A stretch of 64,000 bases of DNA. Origin: Gnetum montanum (Eukaryota > Streptophyta > Gnetopsida > Gnetales > Gnetaceae). The position numbers and the translations under genes were made by a program. The stretch covers positions 1,320,679 to 1,384,678 of the forward strand of contig MNCI01003573.1 in the NCBI GenBank assembly GCA_015680685.1. The letters are read 5' to 3'. The notes beneath the pieces are model-generated. The model searched no databases. It was not told the origin of the DNA and was given only the letters and a program-made list of their open reading frames with translations. Shown one piece after another: positions 1-10,079 of this stretch. Each line of letters starts with the position of its first letter. The first letter of the stretch is position 1.

Positions 1-311
1 TTGTGCAAGGAACAAGATGGATAGCACAGTTATAGATGGATAAGGGAAGGCACAATCTTGGCATCGCCAACAACACATCTTCTTCTTTTCTCTCTCTCTC
101 TTCTCTCTTAGCTACCAAACAAGGCTGGATGTCAATTGTGTATAGTGTTCATTCTTGTAGTCATAAACACTAATATTGTCATGTATTGTAATGATTGATC
201 CATTCACATGTCATCCCATTCACCATTAATGTCATTCAAGTCAATAATCCCATACCTTCACAATATTTTGTAAGGAACTCGAGGATGAGTTTTCATTCAG
301 TCATGGAGGTA
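1..311 (+). mobile_element. E1: 3' internal end of a Ty3/gypsy element
   Basis: This is the untranslated region just upstream of a 3' LTR. It matches, in the opposite orientation, the segment next to the 3' LTR of E3 (about 19515-19800): a pyrimidine-rich TCTCTCTC stretch, the words CCATACCTTC and CTCGAGGATGAGTTTTCATT, and finally a short purine-rich run (ATGGAGGTA) directly before the LTR, which fits a polypurine tract. The rest of E1 lies outside the window. No coding sequence is seen here. Confidence 0.7.
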
Positions 312-1120
312 TGATGGGTTGTGATATAGCGTACGCGATATCGCATCTACCACGCAATATCGCATACGTGATATCACATCCTACCTCATCTTCTATAAAT
401 AAGAGGTTGCGCCCTTTGTTCAAGGGAGTTAGATTTAGACCGTTAGCCAAATTCTTGTAGTTTTGTTATTCCAGAGTTAGAATTATTTCTGTGTGCCCAC
501 AGTAGGAGTCATAGAGTGAACGGATCTTTATTCGAGCAATTTGTACCTAAGCACAATTTTGTGTACAGCAATAAAGATGAACTTTATGATAAACCTTGCA
601 GCATAAAAATTAGGCTAATTACTAATTAATAACTATTTAATTCTTTCCTAGTTAATTAATATCTCTCTCAACCTTCAACCCCCCTTAGTTAAATACACTC
701 AGTACGACCACTTCAAGCATGCTTGTAGCGCTTGGTAACCTAGTAACGATTAGCGTTTGGTAATCCCAGCAGTGTTGCATTGGTTCAGGATGTGTACGAC
801 AAGTGGGAATGGATACTGGTGATTAGGAACATTTGGAAACTAGTTAATGAATAGTTAATGTAAGTTAGCCACTTAGTTCTCTTTTCCTTTCCTTTATTAG
901 CAAAAGACATAAAAAGAAAAAAAGCTATAAAAATCATATACCTCAAGCTTACTTAACCATACAACTGTGACAATACAAGTAAGTTGGGGAAGACAACGAT
1001 TGATTAACGCTGAGTGTTCCATTAAGGTGCATAAGCACTTAGTCCTTGGAGTTCGACTGAATCGCACGTGAAACGCTTGTATTCGTATGGTTGAGTGTAG
1101 GGGTACCTCGCCACTCATCA
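312..1120 (+). mobile_element. E1 3' LTR (gypsy, GATATCGC-type U3)
   Basis: The LTR starts TGATGGG after the purine tract and ends CCACTCATCA, giving the TGATG...CATCA ends shared by every LTR of this family here. U3 carries several copies of a GATATCGC/GATATCAC word with near-palindromic structure (about 325-385). A TATA box (TATAAATA, 394-401) follows. R/U5 holds the conserved blocks seen in all related LTRs: GTGCCCACAGTAGGAG, GATCTTTATTCGAGCA, an AATAAA poly(A) signal within GCAATAAAGATGA, and GGGGTACCTCG near the end. The antisense reading frame at 897-1163 lies inside this LTR and is not a gene. Confidence 0.75.
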
Positions 1121-1973
1121 TAACCCCATTGATGTATGCCTGTTGATACATGCTTGGATGCATTGATGCATGTATATCAACGTTGATGTAGTCATTGCCT
1201 ATATGATTTTGGACATCCCTTGCATTTATTATACCTTTTTGTTTTATCCTTAGCTAAATTCTTATAGTTTCTTTCTTTAAAAGGTAGAATATTTTTTCTC
1301 TAAGTGAGTGTAGCATGGATTTATGAGATTGTACAATATTTTATTTAAGTACACATGTACCTAGATACATTTACATGGTTGGTAATAAAATCAAGATTTC
1401 CTATATCCATTACAATACTTAGACTAGTTTAATCCTACTTTTTAGGACTTTGCTTTACATGCAATTTACATTTATGTTTTTCAGTAGTTTATGTTAACAT
1501 TCATAAAGAACATGAGTACAACCATTTTGAGCATAATATATTAACACTTGGTAATTCTAGTAGTGGATACTTTGTATGCCTAGCAATATATACTTGGTAA
1601 TCAAGAAATGTTAATTATTGCTTAAGGATGTGTACGGTAAATAGGAATGGATACATCAAGTTAGGATAGTTAATTATTGAAGTAGTTGATTAGTTAATTA
1701 ATTCAATTATTAGATCTTCATTCAATTATCTCACAAATAGGAAAAAATAATAATAAAAATAAAATATAAAAAATGAACATCTTATGCGTCAACCACACTT
1801 AACCATACACATTGTTTAAGAAAATTATGGATTGGAAAGACAACTTACAACTACACAATTCACTATTTAGAAATATTGGCAACATAAGTAACCAAGTCTA
1901 CAGAATTTGACTAGATCACATGTGAACACTTATGATTTGTATGGTTGGACCTAGGGACTACCATTTCTCATGA
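1121..1973 (+). mobile_element. Second, more decayed gypsy LTR abutting E1
   Basis: After the E1 LTR the sequence resumes with LTR-like order in the same orientation: a GATGTATGCCTGTTGATACATG segment resembling the U3 of E4 (about 37920-37990), a GCCTATATGATTTT decayed TATA region, then TAATCAAGAAATG, GTGTACGGTAAATAGGAATGGATAC and GTATGGTTGGACCTAGGGACTACC, which match the 3' part of the E4 LTR. It is strongly diverged. It is either a solo LTR or the left LTR of an older element. Boundaries are approximate and no target duplication was identified. Confidence 0.5.
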
Positions 1974-2354
1974 ATCAATCAATTAATTAGTTGAGTATAG
2001 TACAGGGCTCTAACTATAGTAGTTACAAGTATCTTGTTTGAAGTTTCTTGGTTCTTCAATGAATAACCTTATAGCCAAACAAGATAATGATGAATCTATG
2101 TTTAACAAGTGGTGGCTATTTAAGATATGTAAAATAATGCATCCTAAAAATAAATTGTTATAACGATAACAAACAATTAATAATAGAAATAAATTATTTA
2201 ATTTGATTTATTATAAAAAAAAACTATGATGGTGACACACCAAAATGGTGTGAGATCTTCATGATGTAAATAATAATATAATCAAAGTAGAAAAAAATGA
2301 AATGAAAAGTTTGAATATATTTATCATTCTCCATCAAATGAAGCATAATTTTTA
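1974..2354. other. AT-rich spacer, no feature seen
   Basis: AT-rich sequence with short homopolymer runs. No coding, LTR or RNA signal was recognised between the decayed LTR and the copia relic. Confidence 0.4.
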
Positions 2355-2930
2355 TTATATATATTTCAAGTTTAATCCATTTACAAACTTTTTGAAATTT
2401 TTAACATTCAACAATTTGGTGAAACCATTAGTAAGTTGGTCATTAATGTTAATGTAACTTGGAGAGATAAATCTTTTAAGAAATGCATGATGGATAGAGT
2501 GCATAATAATTTTGATATGCTTCATTCTTTCATGAAATACTTGATTTTTAATGAACTTGATTGTACTTTGGTTATTATAGAAAATTTGTGATTGACAAAA
2601 AAACATTCTTCTTAAGTTATCTAAATAACTAATAAAGCTATTTTAAATTGGTAATAAGATTTACCATGATCCTTTATTCAAACTTTCTTAAAGATAGGAA
2701 AACTACTCTATGTTTAGTTAAATAACATGAGATTATATTCCCATAGTGTTTAATAAGAAAACTTGTGGTTGAGCATTATGAAGATGCATCACTACCATAG
2801 TCTTCATTTGTGTAACTTCAACATTAACTTTAAAAGGATAATCAACATTTAATCCAATATAAAATATGTCTTTAACTATCTTAATATATGCATGGAAAAA
2901 TTCATTTGGATATTAGTTATTACTAATTAA
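2355..2930 (-). pseudogene. Ty1/copia RNase H relic
   Basis: On the - strand, 2606-2355 stays open for 83 codons and reads like the C-terminal part of copia RNase H: a (D)NQSTIKFIKN motif, then VFHERMKHIKI, then DQLTNGFTKLL near the end, the equivalent of the family's DQLADxFTKPL. Further upstream on the same strand (to about 2930) weaker pieces are visible, including a DYGSDASS-like segment and a GNIISCYLTKHRVV-like segment that correspond to the D-W-A-G and SW-K-Q-V-A-L-S-S blocks, with stops and frame changes. The rest of pol and both LTRs are absent nearby. It is a dead fragment; the family assignment is fairly sure. Confidence 0.7.
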
Positions 2931-3181
2931 ATTTGAACAACAAATTTACTAAATATGAAATTTTTGGTTGGGTATTCATTAAATAAATTAATTTCCCAAT
3001 CAGCTTTTAATACATCATGGGGTTAGGGATAGGTTTAGAATCATCTACCCATGGTGTACTCACTGAATCTAATGCTATTAATCTTTGTTTACAACTCATC
3101 ATATGATATTCCTTTAATAGATATAGGATATAGGAAGATAAATCCACCAAATATTTTGTCATTCCTCTCTTCTTTAGATAA

Positions 3182-3575
3182 ATGAAAACTAATGTTTGGA
3201 ATGAGCTTATTGAAAAAGTGACAAAACATTTGCATGCATGGAAGGAAAAAATTTTAACCCAAGTAGGAAAACCTCAATTACATAAATTAGTACTTCATGC
3301 AATGCCCCTTTATCTACTGCCTTATTACAAAGCCCCAAAAGTAATAGTGAATACTCTAGAAAAAATGGAGCATCAATTTCTTTGGTCTTATACAAAGGAT
3401 AAAAACTTTAATTCTTTCAAGTGAGATTTTATTTGTTAACCTATTTAAGAATGTGGTTGGGGTATTCAAAATCTTCGCTACATCAATTTGACATTCCTAT
3501 GAAAACTAATTTGGCATCTTTACATAGAAGATAAACCATGGGTTCAAGTGATGCATGCTAAGTATCTTTACAATT
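3182..3575 (+). pseudogene. LINE (non-LTR) reverse-transcriptase C-terminal relic
   Basis: The first 80 codons (3182-3424) match the region after the RT palm in plant L1-type LINEs: a W-x2-LIEKV-x4-HAWKEKIL block, then GKPQLHKLVLHAMPLYLLPYY, then MEHQFLWSYTKDK. Beyond the stop at 3422 the same protein continues with further stops: GWGIQNLRYINL, then KLIWHLY and PWVQVMHAKYL, typical of the segment before the zf-RVT domain. The catalytic RT core and the endonuclease are not present. This is a 5'-truncated, decayed copy, as is usual for LINEs. Confidence 0.75.
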
Positions 3576-3669
3576 ATCTTTTATTCTTACAATGTAAATC
3601 CTATAACTTTTGATAGCCCAACATGCTAAATCTTTAAATAGCTAAAATTTTCATTTAAAACTATTAGAA

Positions 3670-4612
3670 TATAATTGTAACATGATGTACAATCATTAGT
3701 TTCATGACAAACCAAGGATGTTTGTAATCACTTCAAAACAAGTTGTAACAAAAGAACATGATGTATCATGAAAACCATTATGACCATATCCATGAAACAA
3801 AAGTGGCCAAGATTAGGTTATGAAGATGAAATTAGAAAAAGAGAAGAACAAGTGTTAAGGAATACATAATAAAAGGAAAAAAATATGGGCAAGAAATGAT
3901 GAATTATAAAAATAGATATTGAATGAAGCATTACATAGAAGATAATCAAAATAAGAACCATGAGAAATCTAGGTCATATATTCAAAATAAGAGATTTAAT
4001 CAGTAGTAAGAAGTATAAATGAATAAGAGGAGTCATTACGATTCATAGATCCATAATGACCATTGGAGAAACCAAAAGATTATCAAGTAATTTATAAGAG
4101 ATAGAAATGAAGAAAAATCTAGTTTCTTAAATAGGTCAAGAAGATTCAAAGATAAGTCATTTATAATTGGATCTAGTTTTCTTAAGAGGAAGAGATGACC
4201 ATTCAAAAGGTTACAATGGAATCATAGAAGATGAGTACAAAGAAGGAACAAGATACTATTGAGGTAGTAGTCCATAATAGGTCAAGTCGTCGATCTTTGA
4301 GGAGCCCAAGAAGGCCTAAGCCACATAAGACTAACCAACTAGAAAAATTTCCATCAAACCTATCACAAGAAATAAGCAAAGGTAGACTTCGTAAGGATGT
4401 AGCCATGAAGAATAAGAAACACGTGTTGTGAAGAACAAATTTATAACAAAATTAGAAGATATAAAGAATGACTGCAGAGTTTAAATAATACTATTATGAG
4501 AGATATATTGATGGATTACTCAATCAACAAGTTATGTGTTAAGTTTTCTCATAACCAAAATGATCTCAATATAATTAAAGTTATCCTAGAGATACACACG
4601 TGAAATTTAACG
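3670..4612 (+). mobile_element. Copia-like LTR, copy A
   Basis: A repeat of about 950 bp shared with 28860-29815, diverged but collinear from end to end. It is followed at once by a TGGTATCA primer-site word (4613-4620), so it reads as the 5' LTR of a Ty1/copia element. The left edge is uncertain: similarity begins near 3661, and a TG start is possible at 3676. Short open frames on both strands at 4203-4431 lie inside the repeat and are also broken in copy B, so they are not treated as genes. Confidence 0.55.
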
Positions 4613-4624
4613 TGGTATCAAAGA
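4613..4624 (+). other. Primer-binding site, initiator-Met tRNA type
   Basis: TGGTATCAAAGA directly after the copia-like LTR. Plant copia elements commonly carry TGGTATCAGAGC, complementary to the 3' end of initiator methionine tRNA; here there are two mismatches. No copia coding sequence follows before the MSH5 pseudogene at 4867. Confidence 0.5.
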
Positions 4625-4866
4625 AAAAGGATTCCAAGTTATTTATGCTGATAGGTAGTTATGAAGAAAATAGAATATGAATGCTGAAATTATAATGAAG
4701 TGAGGTGTTAAGAGATCACAATGATTCATAAATAATGGAAAATTATGAAGGTAGTTATATGGCATAATTAATTAATTAGATGCTATACATGGAGGTAGAG
4801 GTGCAAGGAATAAACATGGGCTAATAAACTACTAAACATAAGTGTTGGCATATTTTGGCCATTTAA

Positions 4867-5230
4867 TGGTGCAGGCTTTATGAGGAGATGCCAAAATTTC
4901 TTGAAGAGATATCATCATCAGAAATGCAATGTCTCTCTACAAAGCATGAAAGTACCTTACATGGATCTATTATATACATGCCTCATATTGGCTACCTTAT
5001 GTGCCTTTTTGGGCAAAAATAAAAACTTGAAAAGGATTTGGAAAGCCATCAAGATATTGAATTTGCTTTTTTGGGTGGAGATAATGAGCAAGCAGAATAC
5101 TTTTCTCACAGTTCATTGACAAAAGAACTTGATCTTCTTTTAGGCGATATTTACGTTAAAATACTAGATTTGGAGGAAGCCATAATAAGAGATTTGGAGT
5201 CGCGGATTCAACCATTCTCAAAACATCGAC
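4867..5230 (+). pseudogene. MSH5: MSH5 pseudogene fragment, intronless
   Basis: One frame (codons starting at 4867) reads as the middle of plant MSH5, the meiotic MutS homologue that works with MSH4 to stabilise recombination intermediates for class I crossovers. Recognisable blocks in order are YEEMPKFLEEISSSE, then IIYMPHIGYLMCLF, an in-frame TAA, then DIEFAFLGGDNEQAEYFSHS, KELDLLLGDIYVKILDLEEA and IIRDLESRI. The blocks run together with no intron, although plant MSH5 genes are divided into many exons, which suggests a processed (reverse-transcribed) copy. After about 5230 similarity fades and the frame stops at 5295. The ATPase domain and the N-terminus are absent. The fragment cannot encode a working protein. 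The identification rests on motif recognition only. Confidence 0.75.
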
Positions 5231-5870
5231 ATACTGTAGCAAACTTTGTTGGCGTAGCACCAGCTATTACAAGAGGAAATGGGTTCGGATGTTGAGGCTG
5301 TGGCATGCCTTCATATGCTTGCACTTGGACCTGATAGGTTGACAAGAAGACAAATTAGATTAAAATTGGAATGATAAACAGAGTAGGCTGAATCAGAATG
5401 ATAATACCATTCTATTGAATAGTCATATGACCTTAGTCTGGAAGCCTGGTGATGGCGCTGGTACTGGTGGCCGCAGTACTCCATGTGCTGTACCTGCAAA
5501 TGCTGAAATTAGGCCTCCAAGGTTCGGATCCCGGGCCTGATTCATAATGGCGTCAGCATACTAAGAAAACCAGAATTAAACAACAAAGAATAATGACACA
5601 CTCTCTTACATTATTTGCCATAATTTCCTCGTGGGGACGGACCCCGTTGACGTCGCCTGGTTTGCCTTGTCCAGGGCTCAGAGGTAAGAAATGAGGTGCT
5701 GATCGTCTTGTTCTAATTCCGGCAATACAGTGCGGGCTGGCTTTGTTATTTGTGCTTATCATTGGTAGCGGCGGTGTAGAAAGATGATTCTCTTTCCAAT
5801 CGAAACCAGCCCATGATCATAGTAATGATGAAACCGTTTGGAGTAGCAACACACGCATCATCAATTTAAT
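5231..5870. other. GC-richer, gene-like but unassigned stretch
   Basis: Between the MSH5 and DCC pseudogenes the base composition is visibly richer in G and C than in the surrounding repeats, with CpG-containing words (for example GTTGACGTCGCCTGG near 5648). Short open frames occur on both strands, including 5553-5762 on the - strand and a + strand segment reading GSDVEAVACLHMLALGPDR. None was recognised. It may be further exon or untranslated sequence carried in with the two pseudogenes, or an ancient low-copy remnant. Confidence 0.35.
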
Positions 5871-5915
5871 TTGAACATCCTCATCATGAAATTCAATCCC
5901 AACCTACAGCAGCTT

Positions 5916-6465
5916 ACTTCCATGGCTGGCCTTCTTCATTGGTGGATATGGACTCCTAGTTTTGGCATTACAGTGGCGAGGAGGAGGAGTCCTGGTCGTT
6001 TATATCAGACACCTGCAATTGCTGGAGGTTTAGTGCTGCAGCCAAGGGTCGTCATTTACGATGGCGTCTGCAATCTCTGCAACACAAGTGTGGGATGGAT
6101 TATCAAACGGGGCATACACAACAATATTTGATATTGCGCGCTTCAATCCAGGGCAGCTGAGCCCTACTTGATCACCTCTGGCCTTGATAGGACCGATCTT
6201 CTCGAAAGCTTTCTCTTCGTTGAAGGTCTTGGGGTACATCATTGCTCATCCAAAGCTGCTTTTGAAGGTTTTATCTTATTTTCCACTACCATATTCTGTT
6301 CTTAGCATTTTCCTTGTAGTTCCAAGGCCATTTTGTATATGGCTACATTGCAAAGAACCGGTACAATTGGTTTGGAAAATCAGATAAGTGTATCTTACCA
6401 GATTTAGAGGTACTTGACTGTTTCATAGATAGAGAAAAGATAATTAATAAGATAGGGAATTTATT
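5916..6465 (+). pseudogene. DCC-family (DUF393) chloroplast protein pseudogene
   Basis: The reading frame opens with MAGLLHWWIW and an Arg/Ser/Ala-containing leader that would suit a transit peptide, then gives VVIYDGVCNLCNTSVGW, the D-x-x-C-x-x-C motif region that names the DCC thiol-disulfide-oxidoreductase-like family. After a stop at 6128-6130 other frames continue the same protein: LQSRAAEPYLITSGLDR, then ESFLFVEGLG, LSYFPLPYSVLSIFLVVPRP, and finally AKNRYNWFGKSDKC and CFIDREK. At least three frame changes are needed (near 6130, 6250 and 6330). The order and spacing fit the plant DCC protein of the At1g52590 type over nearly its whole length, without introns. This points to a dead, probably processed, copy. 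The closest homologue is inferred from memory of the family. Confidence 0.75.
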
Positions 6466-8582
6466 GAACATCTTACACACTACACTTGGCAACTATAGCT
6501 TTTATTTTTATAGGAGTTGTAACTTCCTATACAAGTTATAACTTTTTATGGTAGTTATAACTAAACTCCCATAATATTTGTAACCAACCTTAATTCCTTA
6601 TGATGTTTGTAACTACCCAAAAGCTATTGTAAAAAAGCTTCAAAGGTAGAAAAAAAAGTGGGAAAGAACTTGGAAGAATTATTGAAGATTACTTGTAAAG
6701 AATAGCTTGCTAATTGCATCAACAATTAAGTTGCTTTGTTTTAATCTTATGAGTTACTTTCTTCTCATTTTGTCTTAGTTGCTTAGCTAATAGTTTAGAT
6801 AGTACTGTGCTTGGCATTTACTTTTGGGATTTTCTGATTGCTCTTATAGTCTTATTTTTGGGCAATTCTAGACTTCTATTTGGTTGCCATATAAGAGCTT
6901 ATGTTGTCTTTGAAAAGAGCCTTGAGCAATTTAATAGTAATGTCTTTATGAAATTTCCTGTTCAAGTTTAGAGGGTCTAGAAAATCTTTGATATTTTGAG
7001 ATGACTTGAAATAGCTTCAATTTTTAAAGTTTTTTCCTTGATATTTCAATCTTGAAATTGTTAAATCATTTCTGATAGCTCTATTATTTGCAAATCTTGA
7101 CAACTATCTAACTAGCCAAATAATAGCTTGAACTTTGTCATTTACAAAGCATTTTGGTAGTATAATAAGAGTGTCTTTTATGAAATTACTTGTCAAGCTT
7201 AGAGGGTTTGGACAATTTGTGATATTTTAGATTGAATTGGAATAGCTTTATTTTGAAGTGTTTCTTCATGTTTAATTTATCTTTTTTAAATGTTTAAGAT
7301 TTCACACAAATTTGCTTTCTTTTATTTTTTCTTTTAAAATTCATTGAATCTTGCTCTATTTCTAATTTTCTTGTGCATCTATCTCTAGGAAAAATTAGAA
7401 TTAGATTTCGATAGAATTATGCCTAAGCATTTTGGTGAAATTTTATTTGTTTTAAGCAATGTACTATAAAGACAATATAGACTAAGTCACTTGACAAAAT
7501 AGAAATCTTTAATGACTCACAGTATTTAACAAGGTTAGCTAAATTTATTTTATAATAACTAGTTATAGTTTCATACACAAACCCAACCACTTAAACATTC
7601 ATAACAACAAACACACATTTATGATTAGTTCTCTATTACCACTGAGTTTATTTGGAGGTATTTGGGCCTTCATGTTGCATGAGACTAGCAAGCACCTAAA
7701 CTCAAGTTTGAAGGAACACCTTCATTTCTTGTGATTTTAGTCACAAGACCTGAAGGAAAACATTGGCAGTCCCAAACTATTGCCAACAATAAGAAGGTAA
7801 GAAGATATAAGTGAAAAGTAGGATAAAATAAAATTATGGAATAAGTTTGTAAGTAGATGAAGCTCCTAAAGACAACCTTAAAAAGAACATTATAGTCTCT
7901 TGTAATATTGGAAAATCAAAAGAATGATGTTCAATATCATCCACTTCTTGAACATCATATGGAATACATTATCTACAAACTCCTATGAAAGGAAGATAAG
8001 TTAGATGAATTAATGTGACATTCAAAAACTATGAAAGATCCTAGAAGAGGAGGTGTTAATAAGAAGAGATAAGGCAATGACAACAACGGACAAGCAAGAA
8101 GACCATATGATTGAAACCAAAGATGTAGGAATAAACCCCACTATCCTATCCAAAAAATGGCTAATTACTTTAAACCATATTACCTAAGATTGCATGATGT
8201 CGAGCCCATCCTTTATAATATATAAGAAAAATAAGCTAAGTCATCATAAGAAATAACTTAAAATTTTGTAAGATCATGCTATGTAATAAAGAAGAATTAA
8301 AGGATATATTTTTAAAATGATGTTTGAGTGTCATGAATGATCACTATCATAAGGATTAATTACTTTATTGATTACATGAATGATCATAAATATTGTGAAA
8401 AAAATGTAAAAAAATCACTAAATTTGCAATTGAAAAGCAAAAATTCGATGTAATTTTGAAATAAGTGTTTGAGCATTTCTATAGCAATTTTTCTTTCTTG
8501 CATATTTCACTAAGAATTATCATTCACTAGTCTTAAAAAATCCATTCATACCAGTCTTTGAGCATCTAATTTTGAGTATAGG
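6466..8582. other. AT-rich intergenic sequence, mostly featureless
   Basis: No coding region was recognised in about 2.1 kb. The only structure noticed is a degenerate direct duplication at 6900-7310, listed separately. Short open frames are random in appearance. Confidence 0.4.
6900..7310. repeat. Degenerate direct duplication, about 229-bp offset
   Basis: Two stretches share the word order TTATGAAATT...CTTGTTCAAGTTTAGAGGGT...GATATTTT...GAAATAGCTT: about 6949-7023 and 7178-7258. The copies differ by many substitutions and small indels. The source is unknown; an old tandem duplication is likely. Confidence 0.45.
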
Positions 8583-9046
8583 ATGAATTTGGAAAAGAGG
8601 AATAATTATGATGCAGTTTTTCCTAGAAAGGAAATTTTTGTCATAGCAACCATAAGCCCTATTAAGGAAAATATTGAGTTGAAGCCTATAATCACTTATA
8701 AGTCAAATTTCCTAGAAGAGGAATTTAAACGCATGATATTGAACAAAGTGAAGGTAATCAGATTGGGTAGATATGCATAATTTTAGCTTCGTATGTCAAT
8801 TAGTGATGACAGATGAAGAAATGAACAAGCTATAATAGATATTTTTTAACAAGGTAATAGAAATCTTTCATCGTGGTAAGTTTACTTATTTACCAATTTC
8901 TAAAGAAAGCAAACACTTATTGCTAATGATAAAAATTTCTATTTTTCATTTGTGGATACTTGCTCAATTGATTATGAAGCCCTAGTTTCTACATTTTAAT
9001 CCAAATAAGCCTTAGTTAACCATAACTTCTAAACTTGGATAAATAT
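8583..9046 (+). pseudogene. Left part of an unrecognised decayed ORF split by E2
   Basis: An open frame at 8583-8780 (65 codons, starting MNLEKRNNYDAVFPRKE) is followed by frame pieces with stops up to the left edge of E2. Joining across E2 and one copy of its target duplication, the frame ending near 9046 leads without an obvious break into the frame at 16696-16902. Both halves use the + strand, opposite to E2. The protein is not recognised. It may be an ORF of an older mobile element rather than a host gene. Confidence 0.35.
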
Positions 9047-9919
9047 TGATGAGCAGTGAGGTACCCCTTACACTCAACCATACAAATCACAAGTGTTCAT
9101 GTGTGATTCAGTTGAATTCCATGGCTAGGACTATTTGTGGCATTTAGATTGTTATATCTTGATTGTAGTTTGTTGTCTTTCCACTTGGACTAGTGGTAGC
9201 TTTGTCATGTATGGTTTAGTCCAAAGTGAGGCATATGATAATTGATGTTTTTGTGGCCTTGTGCTACTCCTAACAATAATAGATAAATTAATTATTTAGT
9301 CTAATTAACAATAAAAATTAAAGTATAAACTAGCCTATGTGCGATGAGTATCTATTCCTAACCTTTGGTACATGCCTTGGAATTTGTGCAAATACCACTG
9401 GGATTACCAAGTGTATTGTTACTAGGCATACCAAATGATAACATTGCTAGGTTACCAAGTAATTACAATTAAGTGCTCATGATTAGTTGTAGTCATTATG
9501 CTTAATGATAGAAAATGACAAAAAGCAATAATTGAAAAACATTAACTAAGGAAAATAGTAAGCATTTAAGTAATTAAAAATAATAATAAAGCTAAGTCGA
9601 TGCTGCAATGATGGAAGTAATAATGATCTTTATTTTCTAACATGTAACATGTCTAAGTATGTCACACTTTAATAAGGATGTCATACAATCACTTAACATC
9701 ATACTATAGGCATGCACTAGAAATAAACTAATAAAACATCTCTATGTCTACCTCTAAAATCTATTGAAATCTATATCTAAACTATGCATCCAAGTCTTGT
9801 ATTTATAGGCTAGCATGGAAGGGGCAATATCAAATCTTCAACATCAAAGGTTGTGTCCCAATATTGAATACCCAATAACATGTCTCTAATATCAGAGGCC
9901 TACAGAACATGACTCATTA
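9047..9919 (-). repeat. E2 3' LTR
   Basis: Read on the + strand it starts TGATGAGCAGTGAGGTACCCC and ends GACTCATTA. It contains the reverse complement of the family blocks: a TATA box (TATTTATAGG near 9799), the AATAAA region and CTAGGACTA-type U5 words. U3 (about 9830-9915) holds repeats of an AATATTGAATACCCAATA-like word. It is clearly diverged from the other E2 LTR, so the insertion is old. Confidence 0.75.
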
Positions 9920-10079
9920 TACCCCCATGACTAAATGAAAATTCATCCTTGAGTTAAAAAAATGAAAAATAAGTTTTTCACAAAATATTGAAAAGGTATG
10001 GGATTATTGATTGACTCTCTTATGCTATAGTGATGTTTTACAAAAATGGACATGACACAATTAAATAACAAAATTGGAG

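Noticed and set aside
897-1163. 88-codon frame on the - strand
   Set aside because: It lies antisense across the R/U5 end of the E1 LTR; equivalent LTRs elsewhere break it.
4203-4431. Overlapping + and - frames with a basic, Arg/Ser-rich product
   Set aside because: Inside the copia-like LTR; the second LTR copy at about 29400-29630 has stops and indels in the same place.
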